A stretch of DNA of 5,044 nt from an uncultured Bacilli bacterium (GTDB lineage Bacteria > Bacillota_I > Bacilli_A > RFN20 > CAG-288), in NCBI GenBank assembly GCA_934700375.1, contig CAKUXT010000148.1, forward strand, positions 1-5,044, read 5' to 3'. Shown here one piece after another: positions 1 to 5,044 of the stretch; within the stretch, counting starts at the first letter, position 1, and every line of letters begins with the position of its first letter. Under the pieces are notes generated by a model that did no database searches, was not told where the DNA came from, and saw only the letters and a list, made by a program, of their open reading frames with translations. Both the position numbers and the translations under genes were made by a program.

Positions 1-1053
1 TCCTAAGACGGAATTGATTCGTTTGGAAGAGACCTTCGCTTTGGTGAGAATCATGACGACATTTGTCAATTGGACAAGGGTTGTGAAGATCTGAGCGAGA
101 TAGGCGACTTCGGTGATGATTGTAGAAGAGGTCTGAGAAGCAAGGATAGGATCTGTCGCATTGTTTGAAATGATCGGAAGACCGCCTAAGACAACAACCA
201 TGGATGTCGCTAAGGCGATGATAGCGAAGGTGAGAGGATTGATCAGTGCATTAAGCTTCTGAACATGCGTGGCAGAGAGTCGATAGTCTTCTGCCTTAGC
301 AGAGAAGTCTTTGTTCTCCATTCCTTCGGAATTGAAGGCCCTGATGACTTTGGCACCATCAAGAGTATCAGATGATTTATTGGATAAGCCATCCAGCTTT
401 TCCTGAATCTTCAAATATTCTTTACTTGATTTTCCCATGATGTAGAAGATGACGAATAAAATCAAAGGGATGATAGCGACAAAGACAAGACCAATCTGCC
501 AGTCTAAGATGATAGAGATGACAAGAGCGCCTAAGATGATGAAAGGTGCGCGGACAATCAGACGGATGAAGATCAGAACACCTTGCTGAACCTGATAGGA
601 ATCAGCATTGAGGATCGTAAGCAGCCTGTTGTTTCCTAATTTTTCTCTGTCCTTTTTGGAAAGAGAAAGAATCTTCTGATAGAGGGAATCTCTGACATCT
701 GTTCCGACAGCCACTGCGGTTTTGGCAGCAACATACTGTGTTACCATTGTCGTTAAAAAGCCTAAGACACCCATGATGAGAATCATCGTTCCGCCAATGA
801 TTGCAAAGTTGAGGGATGTGTTTCCGTCAATCCAAGTTCCAAACAGAAGTATGAACTTTGAAATCGATCTGTTGATGGTGTTCATTCCAGTAAGCGGATC
901 TAAACTGGATGAAACGTTTTTGGATAAGTCGATGATCGACTTCATGAATAACGGAATGAGAAGATCGAATATGGCTTCGATCATCTTCAGTGTCGGCCCT
1001 AATATCAGTGCCAGAATGTGTTTCTTATAGGCATCGCTTGTTTTAGTTAGCAT
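1..1053 (-). CDS. ABC exporter half-transporter, transmembrane domain (C-terminal ATPase cut by window edge)
   Basis: The frame runs open from an ATG at 1053 to the window edge, giving 351 residues with no stop. It reads as the transmembrane domain of a type I (type IV fold) ABC exporter, like the half-transporters of heterodimeric multidrug pumps. Six hydrophobic segments fall near residues 13-40, 82-110, 158-182, 185-206, 268-291 and 310-336. Family hallmarks are visible: VGTDVRDSLYQKILSLS (116-132) in the first intracellular loop, RLIVRAP (164-170), and GAKVIRAFNSE (233-243) in the second. The sequence ends at SSKRINSVLG, the usual junction with the nucleotide-binding domain, so Walker A, signature and Walker B motifs would lie beyond position 1. 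An AGAGGT Shine-Dalgarno four bases upstream fixes the start. The extracellular loop between segments 1 and 2 (about 41-80) looks long. By family knowledge it would export lipids, peptides or drugs; the substrate cannot be read here. A partner half-transporter gene is expected downstream. Confidence 0.93.
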   Translation of the reverse strand, partial: MLTKTSDAYKKHILALILGPTLKMIEAIFDLLIPLFMKSIIDLSKNVSSSLDPLTGMNTINRSISKFILLFGTWIDGNTSLNFAIIGGTMILIMGVLGFLTTMVTQYVAAKTAVAVGTDVRDSLYQKILSLSKKDREKLGNNRLLTILNADSYQVQQGVLIFIRLIVRAPFIILGALVISIILDWQIGLVFVAIIPLILFVIFYIMGKSSKEYLKIQEKLDGLSNKSSDTLDGAKVIRAFNSEGMENKDFSAKAEDYRLSATHVQKLNALINPLTFAIIALATSMVVVLGGLPIISNNATDPILASQTSSTIITEVAYLAQIFTTLVQLTNVVMILTKAKVSSKRINSVLG

Positions 1054-1057
1054 GTGT

Positions 1058-1063
1058 ACCTCT
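1058..1063 (-). promoter_or_regulatory. Shine-Dalgarno of the ABC exporter gene
   Basis: AGAGGT read on the minus strand, four bases before the ATG at 1053. It is the same core as the lipoprotein genes use, and it supports this start over any internal ATG. Confidence 0.8.
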
Positions 1064-1091
1064 TATAAAGTTTAAAATAACCTTAAATAGT

Positions 1092-1112
1092 TTATATTAT
1101 TTAATAATATAA
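1092..1112 (-). promoter_or_regulatory. Perfect AT-rich palindrome in the ABC exporter leader (operator-like)
   Basis: Two exact 10-base arms (TTATATTATT and its reverse complement) flank one central base, 38 bases before the exporter start codon. The palindrome contains several -10-like hexamers in the exporter's direction (for example TATATT), but no good -35 match could be seen at 17 bases upstream. Dimeric repressors of the MarR or TetR type often bind such sites over the promoter of an exporter they control; that reading is inference. The arms contain no G or C, so the RNA hairpin would be weak and a terminator is unlikely. Part of the symmetry may simply reflect AT richness. Confidence 0.5.
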
Positions 1113-1193
1113 TGCATTCTTTAATTTCATAAAAAAAGTCGTGATTTTTCGAATTTTTCCTGAAAAGCCACTAAAACATTATCAAAGGAATAC

Positions 1194-1246
1194 ATCAAAA
1201 AAGTTTGAAAGCGGTTACGAGCTTCTGTACCGCAGACTTTTTTGAT
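1194..1246. terminator. Large nested hairpin, bidirectional terminator-like
   Basis: An outer pair of perfect 11-base arms (ATCAAAAAAGT at 1194-1204 and its complement at 1236-1246) encloses an inner GC-rich pair, GCGGT at 1211-1215 and ACCGC at 1229-1233. The inner stem can extend by two pairs with one bulged base. The outer arms supply a T run after the stem on both strands, so it could stop transcription from either side. On the minus strand it lies just after the stronger terminator at 1271-1305. It may be a back-up terminator of the lipoprotein operon or part of the exporter's upstream control region. Nothing else is recognisable in 1113-1193 except a short direct repeat of GAAAAAT on the minus strand. 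Confidence 0.55.
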
Positions 1247-1270
1247 TTGTCAATATTCCATGGTGCGCTG

Positions 1271-1305
1271 AAAAATGAAAAAAGACGCCACCATGTGATG
1301 GCGTC
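1271..1305 (-). terminator. Rho-independent terminator of the lipoprotein genes
   Basis: On the minus strand a 9-base-pair stem (GACGCCATC with GGTGGCGTC, one G-T pair) closes a four-base loop, ACAT, and is followed at once by TTTTTT and then a further T-rich stretch. It begins 30 bases after the stop codon of the 442-residue lipoprotein gene. It separates that gene from the ABC exporter, which therefore probably has its own promoter. Confidence 0.92.
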
Positions 1306-1334
1306 GACATGAAATCTAGCTTTGATAATATCCT

Positions 1335-2663
1335 TTACCAGTTTTCTTTATAAAGGTTATCAATCTCACAAAAATAGTTGTCAGCAGTGATTTCGCCAGT
1401 GTATTTGCCTTCTACTTTTCCGACAAAATAACTATTTGCAAAGAACTGATTGGTCCTATCGGCTGTTGTGAAAATCCCACCGCTTTTTCCTTTGCCGGTA
1501 ACGTTGACTGTTATTTTATTATTCATAAAGCGTGAGTATACGGGAAGTTTATTGATGCCACGATATAGATTGTTCAGGTTTTCTTCTGTTTGGTTGTTCT
1601 GATAGGCAGAGATACTTGGCATGATGTTATAAGCGGATAGCTGATCCGTGCATTGATACACATTGCAGAAACCAGCAGTTCTTCCATAGAAATCTGATTC
1701 TCCGTTTTCGCTTTTTGGTTCGTATCGATTGTTGATGTTTCCAGAAACTTCGCAGTTATAAAAATCAGTGTCAATACTAAGATTCACAAAGGGAGCGGCA
1801 TATAAATCATTTGCATCAATTGAAAAGTTGGTTATCTTACAATTGCTGAAATATGAAAAACGGCTGACTTTTGTTAAGATGGAAAAATAATTATATCCAT
1901 TTCCTTTTTTTTCGTATTTGTTTGTGTATTTGAAATTATCGATAATCAAAGAATCAACCCATGCATTGTTTATGTGATTGACAATGAACGAATGAGAGCC
2001 GGGATTACTGGTTTCATATGTTATGTTTTTCAAAACGTGTTTATCTGGATTCAAAAATATGCCACCCCAATACTTCCCGAAGAGTCTATCTGAATTATCA
2101 TCGAAAACCTTACCGCTGAAATCAATATCATTATCAAGAAAAATTGCCTTATTGAATTCTTTGATTTTATCGAAATCATCAATGGTTTTGATATGAACTA
2201 CATTTTCTTTATCGTTGTCAATCGTATCATAGATTCTACCAAGGTGCATCACTTCAGAATATGTATATGTTTTTGAATTTAAAAATCGGAAAAAGATTTG
2301 CTCCTGTTCTTCTTTTGTCAGTCTTGTTTTGAATGAATGCAATTTTAAAAACGGAATAGTTGCACTGCTATCGGATGTAATGACGACAGTATCATATTCA
2401 TCTTTTAAGTTATATTGTTTTCCTTCTTGATCGATAAGGATGCCATTAGGGAATACATCTTTTGTAAAGTCGATGTCATAATAATCCTTATCGCCTTCCT
2501 CTTTGATGTGATAAATTTTTTCAAAATTGACATATTGTCTTTCGTCTCTTTTCCATTTGTGATCCTGTAAGTCGAATCGGAAATTCTTTTGGCAGGATGT
2601 CAAAGGGACCGACAATGAAAATAGGAGAGCTGAGAATATCAATGTTTTTGTTGTTCTGTTCAT
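1335..2663 (-). CDS. Surface lipoprotein with beta-helix-like body, paralog 2 (442 aa)
   Basis: The product is not a family I can name. Residues 1-23 are a lipoprotein signal peptide: positive start (MNRTTK), hydrophobic core, and lipobox LTSC with the lipidated cysteine at 24. It should be anchored on the outer face of the membrane. Residues 25-93 form a charged N-terminal module identical to that of the neighbouring paralog. Residues 94-155 are strongly diverged; the rest is moderately conserved. The body has recurring turns of the kind seen in right-handed beta-helix or GLUG-like proteins: LDNDIDFSG (176-184), DSLIIDNF (237-244), YFSNCKI (271-277), DFYNCEVSG (300-308), GRTAGFC (327-333), FMNNKI (379-384), GKSGGIF (392-398) and FVGKVEG (413-419). 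That fold is inference. The start is set by an AGAGGT five bases upstream. The stop at 1335 is followed by a terminator, so it ends the transcript. Cysteines at 275, 304, 333 and 337 might pair. Confidence 0.88.
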   Translation of the reverse strand: MNRTTKTLIFSALLFSLSVPLTSCQKNFRFDLQDHKWKRDERQYVNFEKIYHIKEEGDKDYYDIDFTKDVFPNGILIDQEGKQYNLKDEYDTVVITSDSSATIPFLKLHSFKTRLTKEEQEQIFFRFLNSKTYTYSEVMHLGRIYDTIDNDKENVVHIKTIDDFDKIKEFNKAIFLDNDIDFSGKVFDDNSDRLFGKYWGGIFLNPDKHVLKNITYETSNPGSHSFIVNHINNAWVDSLIIDNFKYTNKYEKKGNGYNYFSILTKVSRFSYFSNCKITNFSIDANDLYAAPFVNLSIDTDFYNCEVSGNINNRYEPKSENGESDFYGRTAGFCNVYQCTDQLSAYNIMPSISAYQNNQTEENLNNLYRGINKLPVYSRFMNNKITVNVTGKGKSGGIFTTADRTNQFFANSYFVGKVEGKYTGEITADNYFCEIDNLYKENW

Positions 2664-2668
2664 GTTTT

Positions 2669-2674
2669 ACCTCT
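2669..2674 (-). promoter_or_regulatory. Shine-Dalgarno of lipoprotein paralog 2
   Basis: AGAGGT on the minus strand, five bases before the ATG at 2663. It overlaps the stop codon of the upstream gene relic. The layout was therefore inherited from a coupled two-gene arrangement, although no intact gene is now read into this start. Confidence 0.8.
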
Positions 2675-2720
2675 AGTGATGCAATCGGAAATTATTCGTG
2701 GGAACATTGGTCGGTGACTT
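2673..2720 (-). pseudogene. 16-codon relic of the 3' end of the PPC-like gene
   Basis: Read on the minus strand, this stretch encodes KSPTNVPTNNFRLHH and a TAG stop. The same residues without the leading lysine (SPTNVPTNNFRLHH) close the 233-residue PPC-like protein, where the preceding residues are YSKS. The only four base differences from the intact copy are synonymous: Asn-Val, Thr and His codons keep their amino acids, with changes at third positions only. Upstream of 2720 the frame loses similarity after one or two codons and meets a stop at 2733-2735. It is therefore a broken remnant of a second copy of that gene, directly abutting lipoprotein paralog 2 just as the intact copy abuts paralog 1. 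Confidence 0.85.
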
Positions 2721-2722
2721 GC

Positions 2723-2980
2723 ATGATTTAAATTATCATTCCAGTCCAATTTTACACTTTGATTGAATAGAAAACGAGTTTCAATGCTAGCGGTTATGTA
2801 CTGTACCCAATATCTTGGACCAACTGTTAGCAAAGATTAGAAGATTGGCTGCGATGGTCTAATAATGTAAGACTTCTTGTATCCTTTGTCGAATAGTATT
2901 AAAGAAATATAGTCAGTCTGAAGTTTGAATCTTCTTAACTTAATGTATGTCTCAGTATTATCGAATTATCGTTGAGTGTT
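2723..2980 (-). other. 258-nt non-coding gap between the lipoprotein paralogs
   Basis: No reading frame of note was seen on the minus strand. The plus-strand frame entering from 2972 is the shadow of the paralog 1 gene. No similarity by eye to the PPC-like gene or to the region after paralog 2. The only promoter-like element on the minus strand is GATAAT at 2732-2737, without a convincing -35. Short symmetric motifs occur at 2798-2806 (GTACTGTAC) and 2807-2823 (CCAA, TTGG, CCAA). No T-tailed terminator was found after paralog 1, so read-through from paralog 1 into paralog 2 remains possible. Confidence 0.6.
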
Positions 2981-4327
2981 CTAATAATAGAGGAAATAAT
3001 CGAAATAACGATTGTCAGATTGATAGAAGAAATTGTCATTATAGATTTTATCAGTGAAATTTCCTTCGATTTCTCCCAAAAAGAAATTGTTAGTGAAATA
3101 ATGGTCTATTCTGGAAATGCTATTGAACATGCCGCCACTTTTTCCGTTGCTTCTCACATTAGCATGTATTCGATTGTTACGAAATTCGGATACAACTGGC
3201 AATGTGTTTGTTTTATCGACTAATTTCGTGAAGTTCTCGTTTGTTGCTGCATCTTGATATTCCCATAATGCACTTTTGAATGAACTGTTACCAGATGAAA
3301 ATGTGGATATAAATTCATTACAGAACCCGGCGGTTCTTCCATAGAGTCCTAATTCTTCTTTGCCGTAAGAAGTTGTGTGTGTGATTGGTTCGTATTTGTT
3401 GTTAATCTTGCCTGAACTTATACAATTGTAAAAATCACAATTATTGCTAGTATTGATAAAAGGCGCTGCATATAAATCATTGGCATCAATTGTATAGTTG
3501 GTGATCTTGCAATTATTGAAATAGGTGTTCTTTGTATAAGTGGCTATAATCGCAAAATAATTTCTATCATTTCCTTTTTCATTATAATGACTGATGTATT
3601 CGAAATTATCTATTATTAAGGAATCAAACCATGCTCCCATACTATATTTTGTGATAAAAGTATGATAACCGGCTGTGTGATTCTCGTATTTGATGTTTTT
3701 TAAAATGTGTTTATCCGGATTCAAAAACAACCCATAGAAATACTCGCTAAAAATATAAGGGCGTTCTTCATCGAAAATATACCCTGTGAAATCGATGTCG
3801 TTATCTAGATAAACGATATCGCTATTTTTAATGCTTTTGAAATCCTCGATTTCTTTGATGTGTACGGTTTTCGTATTTTCTTTTTGAGGATTTAAAAGTC
3901 TTCCTAAGCACATTCTTGACGATAGGGTTGATGTTCCTTGGTTAATGAGTACAAAGTTGATTATATCCCATGTATAGAGTCTGACCTTAAACGGGCTCAA
4001 ATATTTGTAATTAATATAACTACTTTTGCTTCCAAATAATGAAAGATCGACAGTATCATATTCATCTTTTAAGTTATATTGTTTTCCTTCTTGATCGATA
4101 AGGATGCCATTAGGGAATACATCTTTTGTAAAGTCGATGTCATAATAATCCTTATCGCCTTCCTCTTTGATGTGATAAATTTTTTCAAAATTGACATATT
4201 GTCTTTCGTCTCTTTTCCATTTGTGATCCTGTAAGTCGAATCGGAAATTCTTTTGGCAGGATGTCAAAGGGACCGACAATGAAAATAGGAGAGCTGAGAA
4301 TATCAATGTTTTTGTTGTTCTGTTCAT
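2981..4327 (-). CDS. Surface lipoprotein with beta-helix-like body, paralog 1 (448 aa)
   Basis: This is the upstream member of the paralog pair; function unknown. The lipobox LTSC with cysteine 24 follows a 23-residue signal peptide, predicting a membrane-anchored exported protein. Residues 1-93 are identical to paralog 2. Residues 94-152 are poorly conserved, with FKVRL (113-117) and LGR (141-143) still matching. From about 154 the body aligns throughout: LDNDIDFTG (174-182), FLNPDKHILKNI (201-212), AWFDSLIIDNF (232-242), NCKITNYTIDANDLYAAPF (272-290), LYGRTAGFCN (328-337), GKSGGMF (395-401) and FLGEIEG (416-422). In a hand alignment of one central stretch 49 of 88 residues are identical. 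Alternating Asn/Gly turns and short hydrophobic strands suggest a beta-helix, by inference. The C-terminal tail is aromatic (RYFDYFLYY) and unlike that of paralog 2. The start sits 9 nt after the stop of the PPC-like gene with an overlapping Shine-Dalgarno, so the two are almost certainly one operon and translationally coupled. Confidence 0.9.
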   Translation of the reverse strand: MNRTTKTLIFSALLFSLSVPLTSCQKNFRFDLQDHKWKRDERQYVNFEKIYHIKEEGDKDYYDIDFTKDVFPNGILIDQEGKQYNLKDEYDTVDLSLFGSKSSYINYKYLSPFKVRLYTWDIINFVLINQGTSTLSSRMCLGRLLNPQKENTKTVHIKEIEDFKSIKNSDIVYLDNDIDFTGYIFDEERPYIFSEYFYGLFLNPDKHILKNIKYENHTAGYHTFITKYSMGAWFDSLIIDNFEYISHYNEKGNDRNYFAIIATYTKNTYFNNCKITNYTIDANDLYAAPFINTSNNCDFYNCISSGKINNKYEPITHTTSYGKEELGLYGRTAGFCNEFISTFSSGNSSFKSALWEYQDAATNENFTKLVDKTNTLPVVSEFRNNRIHANVRSNGKSGGMFNSISRIDHYFTNNFFLGEIEGNFTDKIYNDNFFYQSDNRYFDYFLYY

Positions 4328-4386
4328 GTTTTACCTCTAATGATGCAATCGGAAATTATTTGTGGGGACATTTGTCGGTGACTTGC
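4048..4386 (-). repeat. Duplicated 5' module, copy 1 (339 bp)
   Basis: This is the partner of 2384-2722. It spans the end of the intact PPC-like gene, the 9-nt junction and the first 93 codons of lipoprotein paralog 1. Identity is complete from 4048 to 4339; four substitutions lie in 4340-4386, all in third codon positions of the PPC-like gene. Similarity stops within codon 94 on one side and just after the codon for the final lysine of YSKS on the other. Confidence 0.93.
4333..4338 (-). promoter_or_regulatory. Shine-Dalgarno of lipoprotein paralog 1, inside the upstream stop codon
   Basis: AGAGGT on the minus strand begins with the last two bases of the TAG stop (4337-4339) and lies five bases before the ATG at 4327. 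A ribosome finishing the PPC-like gene would sit on this site, which favours coupled, roughly equal translation of the two proteins. Confidence 0.85.
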
Positions 4387-5044
4387 TATAGATGAATAAG
4401 AAATAGGTGTATGGCTTAACGAAATCGTATGAAATCATAAGCTCGCCACTTGTAGAAGAACGCTTTTCGACAGGAGCGATAGAATTGCCAAACGTATCCT
4501 GCAAGTCAAAATCAATCAAATTAATGTTATTACCTGAGATAATGAAATTACGTCTACCTTCTGATAATGATGTTATATGATAACAAATCATAGGATAATC
4601 TTTATTTAATGAGAAATCGTAATTCATTGGCCTTTCAAAATCATACCAGCCTAATTCTCTTTCTCTGACCACTCGGAAACGGATGCTTTCAACAACTTCA
4701 TCTTCATCGTCATCATCGTAAATGGCTCTTAATTGGACCGACACGTAATACTGCTTGTTTGGACTCAAAGCCATGATAATGGAAGCCTGTTTGTATCTGT
4801 CGCCGAAGGGTGATAAAGGCATATTGCTATACATAATTGGATTAAAGTTTTCATCCAGTAATTCAAGGTATGTATCGGGATCGTCAAATTTATCAACACC
4901 CATAGTCTGTAATAAATAAGGCTCCTTATTTAAACTGGTATTTGGTGTTTTGAAACCATATAATTTAGAATTGCAGCCGTGCATTTCAAATTGAGAAGAA
5001 TTTTTACTGTTAATTGCAAGAGGACTGATGCTTCCCATATCTTC
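4337..5044 (-). CDS. Protein with two PPC-like beta-sandwich modules (5' end outside window)
   Basis: The frame is open to the window edge. An ATG at 5038 would give 233 residues, but the codons before it (Glu, Asp) continue the frame, and no Shine-Dalgarno or signal peptide accompanies that ATG. The true start probably lies further upstream. Counting from that ATG, residues 40-103 resemble a bacterial pre-peptidase C-terminal (PPC) domain: YLLQT, then DTYLELLDENFNPI, then ASIIMALSPNKQYYVSV. A second, weaker module at about 150-220 repeats the pattern: NFIISGN, IDFDLQDTFGNSI, LMISYDFVKPYTYFLFIYS. Between them is an acidic run, DDDDEDE (108-114), which could bind calcium or act as a linker. 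PPC domains are usually carried by secreted proteins, so an extracellular location is expected; the missing N-terminus may hold the signal peptide and any catalytic domain. No catalytic motif is visible in this part. It is coupled to lipoprotein paralog 1, which suggests a shared surface role. The assignment rests on eye-read patterns. Confidence 0.75.
   Translation of the reverse strand, partial: EDMGSISPLAINSKNSSQFEMHGCNSKLYGFKTPNTSLNKEPYLLQTMGVDKFDDPDTYLELLDENFNPIMYSNMPLSPFGDRYKQASIIMALSPNKQYYVSVQLRAIYDDDDEDEVVESIRFRVVRERELGWYDFERPMNYDFSLNKDYPMICYHITSLSEGRRNFIISGNNINLIDFDLQDTFGNSIAPVEKRSSTSGELMISYDFVKPYTYFLFIYSKSPTNVPTNNFRLHH

Larger units (their letters stand above)
2384..2722 (-). repeat. 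Duplicated 5' module, copy 2 (339 bp)
   Basis: This segment aligns without gaps to 4048-4386 at a constant offset of 1664. Bases 2384-2675 (292 nt) are identical by eye: the first 93 codons of the lipoprotein, the leader with its Shine-Dalgarno, and the TAG stop of the upstream gene or relic. The last 47 bases (2676-2722) differ at four positions: 2676, 2697, 2703 and 2709. Similarity ends sharply on both sides. The segment is the trace of a cassette duplication with later gene conversion or recombination. Confidence 0.93.

Noticed and set aside
722..1030. 102-codon plus-strand frame
   Set aside because: It lies wholly inside the ABC exporter frame on the opposite strand, whose residues match a known family; the plus frame has no Shine-Dalgarno or recognisable content.
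1574..1774. 66-codon minus-strand frame
   Set aside because: It is an out-of-frame reading within lipoprotein paralog 2, with low-complexity polar composition and no start signal.
2384..2722. Assembly artefact producing a false repeat
   Set aside because: Four silent differences at one end and a fully diverged but homologous body downstream show two real copies, although a local collapse within the identical 292 nt cannot be excluded from sequence alone.
2723..2980. Small RNA or riboswitch in the gap between paralogs
   Set aside because: No stable GC-rich stem, no T-tailed terminator and no recognised aptamer core was found; the region is AT-rich with only weak symmetric words.
2972..3223. 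83-codon plus-strand frame rich in isoleucine and glutamate
   Set aside because: It is the antisense shadow of the C-terminal end of lipoprotein paralog 1; the Ile/Glu bias comes from Asn and aromatic codons on the other strand.
2384..4386. Insertion sequence or composite transposon bounded by the two 339-bp repeats
   Set aside because: The repeats are direct, lie within coding sequence and encode a lipoprotein start; no transposase, terminal inverted repeats or target duplication was seen.

Overview
The window is low-GC bacterial DNA with compact genes, AGAGG-type ribosome binding sites, a Gram-positive-style lipoprotein signal and a half-size ABC exporter. A gut or oral Bacillota (Firmicutes), possibly of the Erysipelotrichia, is the best guess; the sequence alone does not prove it. 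All recognisable genes lie on the minus strand, so transcription runs from high to low coordinates.

Layout in transcription order. (1) 5044-4337: the 3' part of a gene for a probably extracellular protein with two pre-peptidase-C-like (PPC-like) beta-sandwich modules; its true start lies outside the window. (2) 4327-2981: a 448-residue lipoprotein with a beta-helix-like body, starting 9 nt after gene 1 with its Shine-Dalgarno inside gene 1's stop codon. (3) 2980-2664: a gap with no intact gene. Its distal end is a 16-codon relic of the 3' end of gene 1. (4) 2663-1335: a second, 442-residue lipoprotein paralogous to gene 2. (5) 1334-1054: a non-coding stretch with a strong intrinsic terminator (1305-1271), a second large hairpin (1246-1194) and a perfect 21-bp AT-rich palindrome (1112-1092). 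(6) 1053-1: the N-terminal transmembrane domain of an ABC exporter; its ATPase domain lies outside the window.

The main interest is the lipoprotein pair. The first 93 codons of both genes, plus leader and stop codon of the upstream gene or relic, are identical over 292 nt. Identity stops abruptly inside codon 94. About 60 fast-diverging residues follow, then a body with roughly half the residues identical. On the other side, 47 more bases align with four differences, and all four are synonymous in the reading frame of gene 1. This points to an ancestral repeated two-gene cassette (PPC-like protein plus lipoprotein). One copy of the first gene was lost except for its tail, and the lipoprotein 5' ends were recently homogenised or shuffled.

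The cassette genes presumably act together at the cell surface. No biochemical role can be assigned. The ABC exporter has its own promoter region behind a terminator and a higher GC content, so it is probably unrelated core-genome sequence next to an accessory island.
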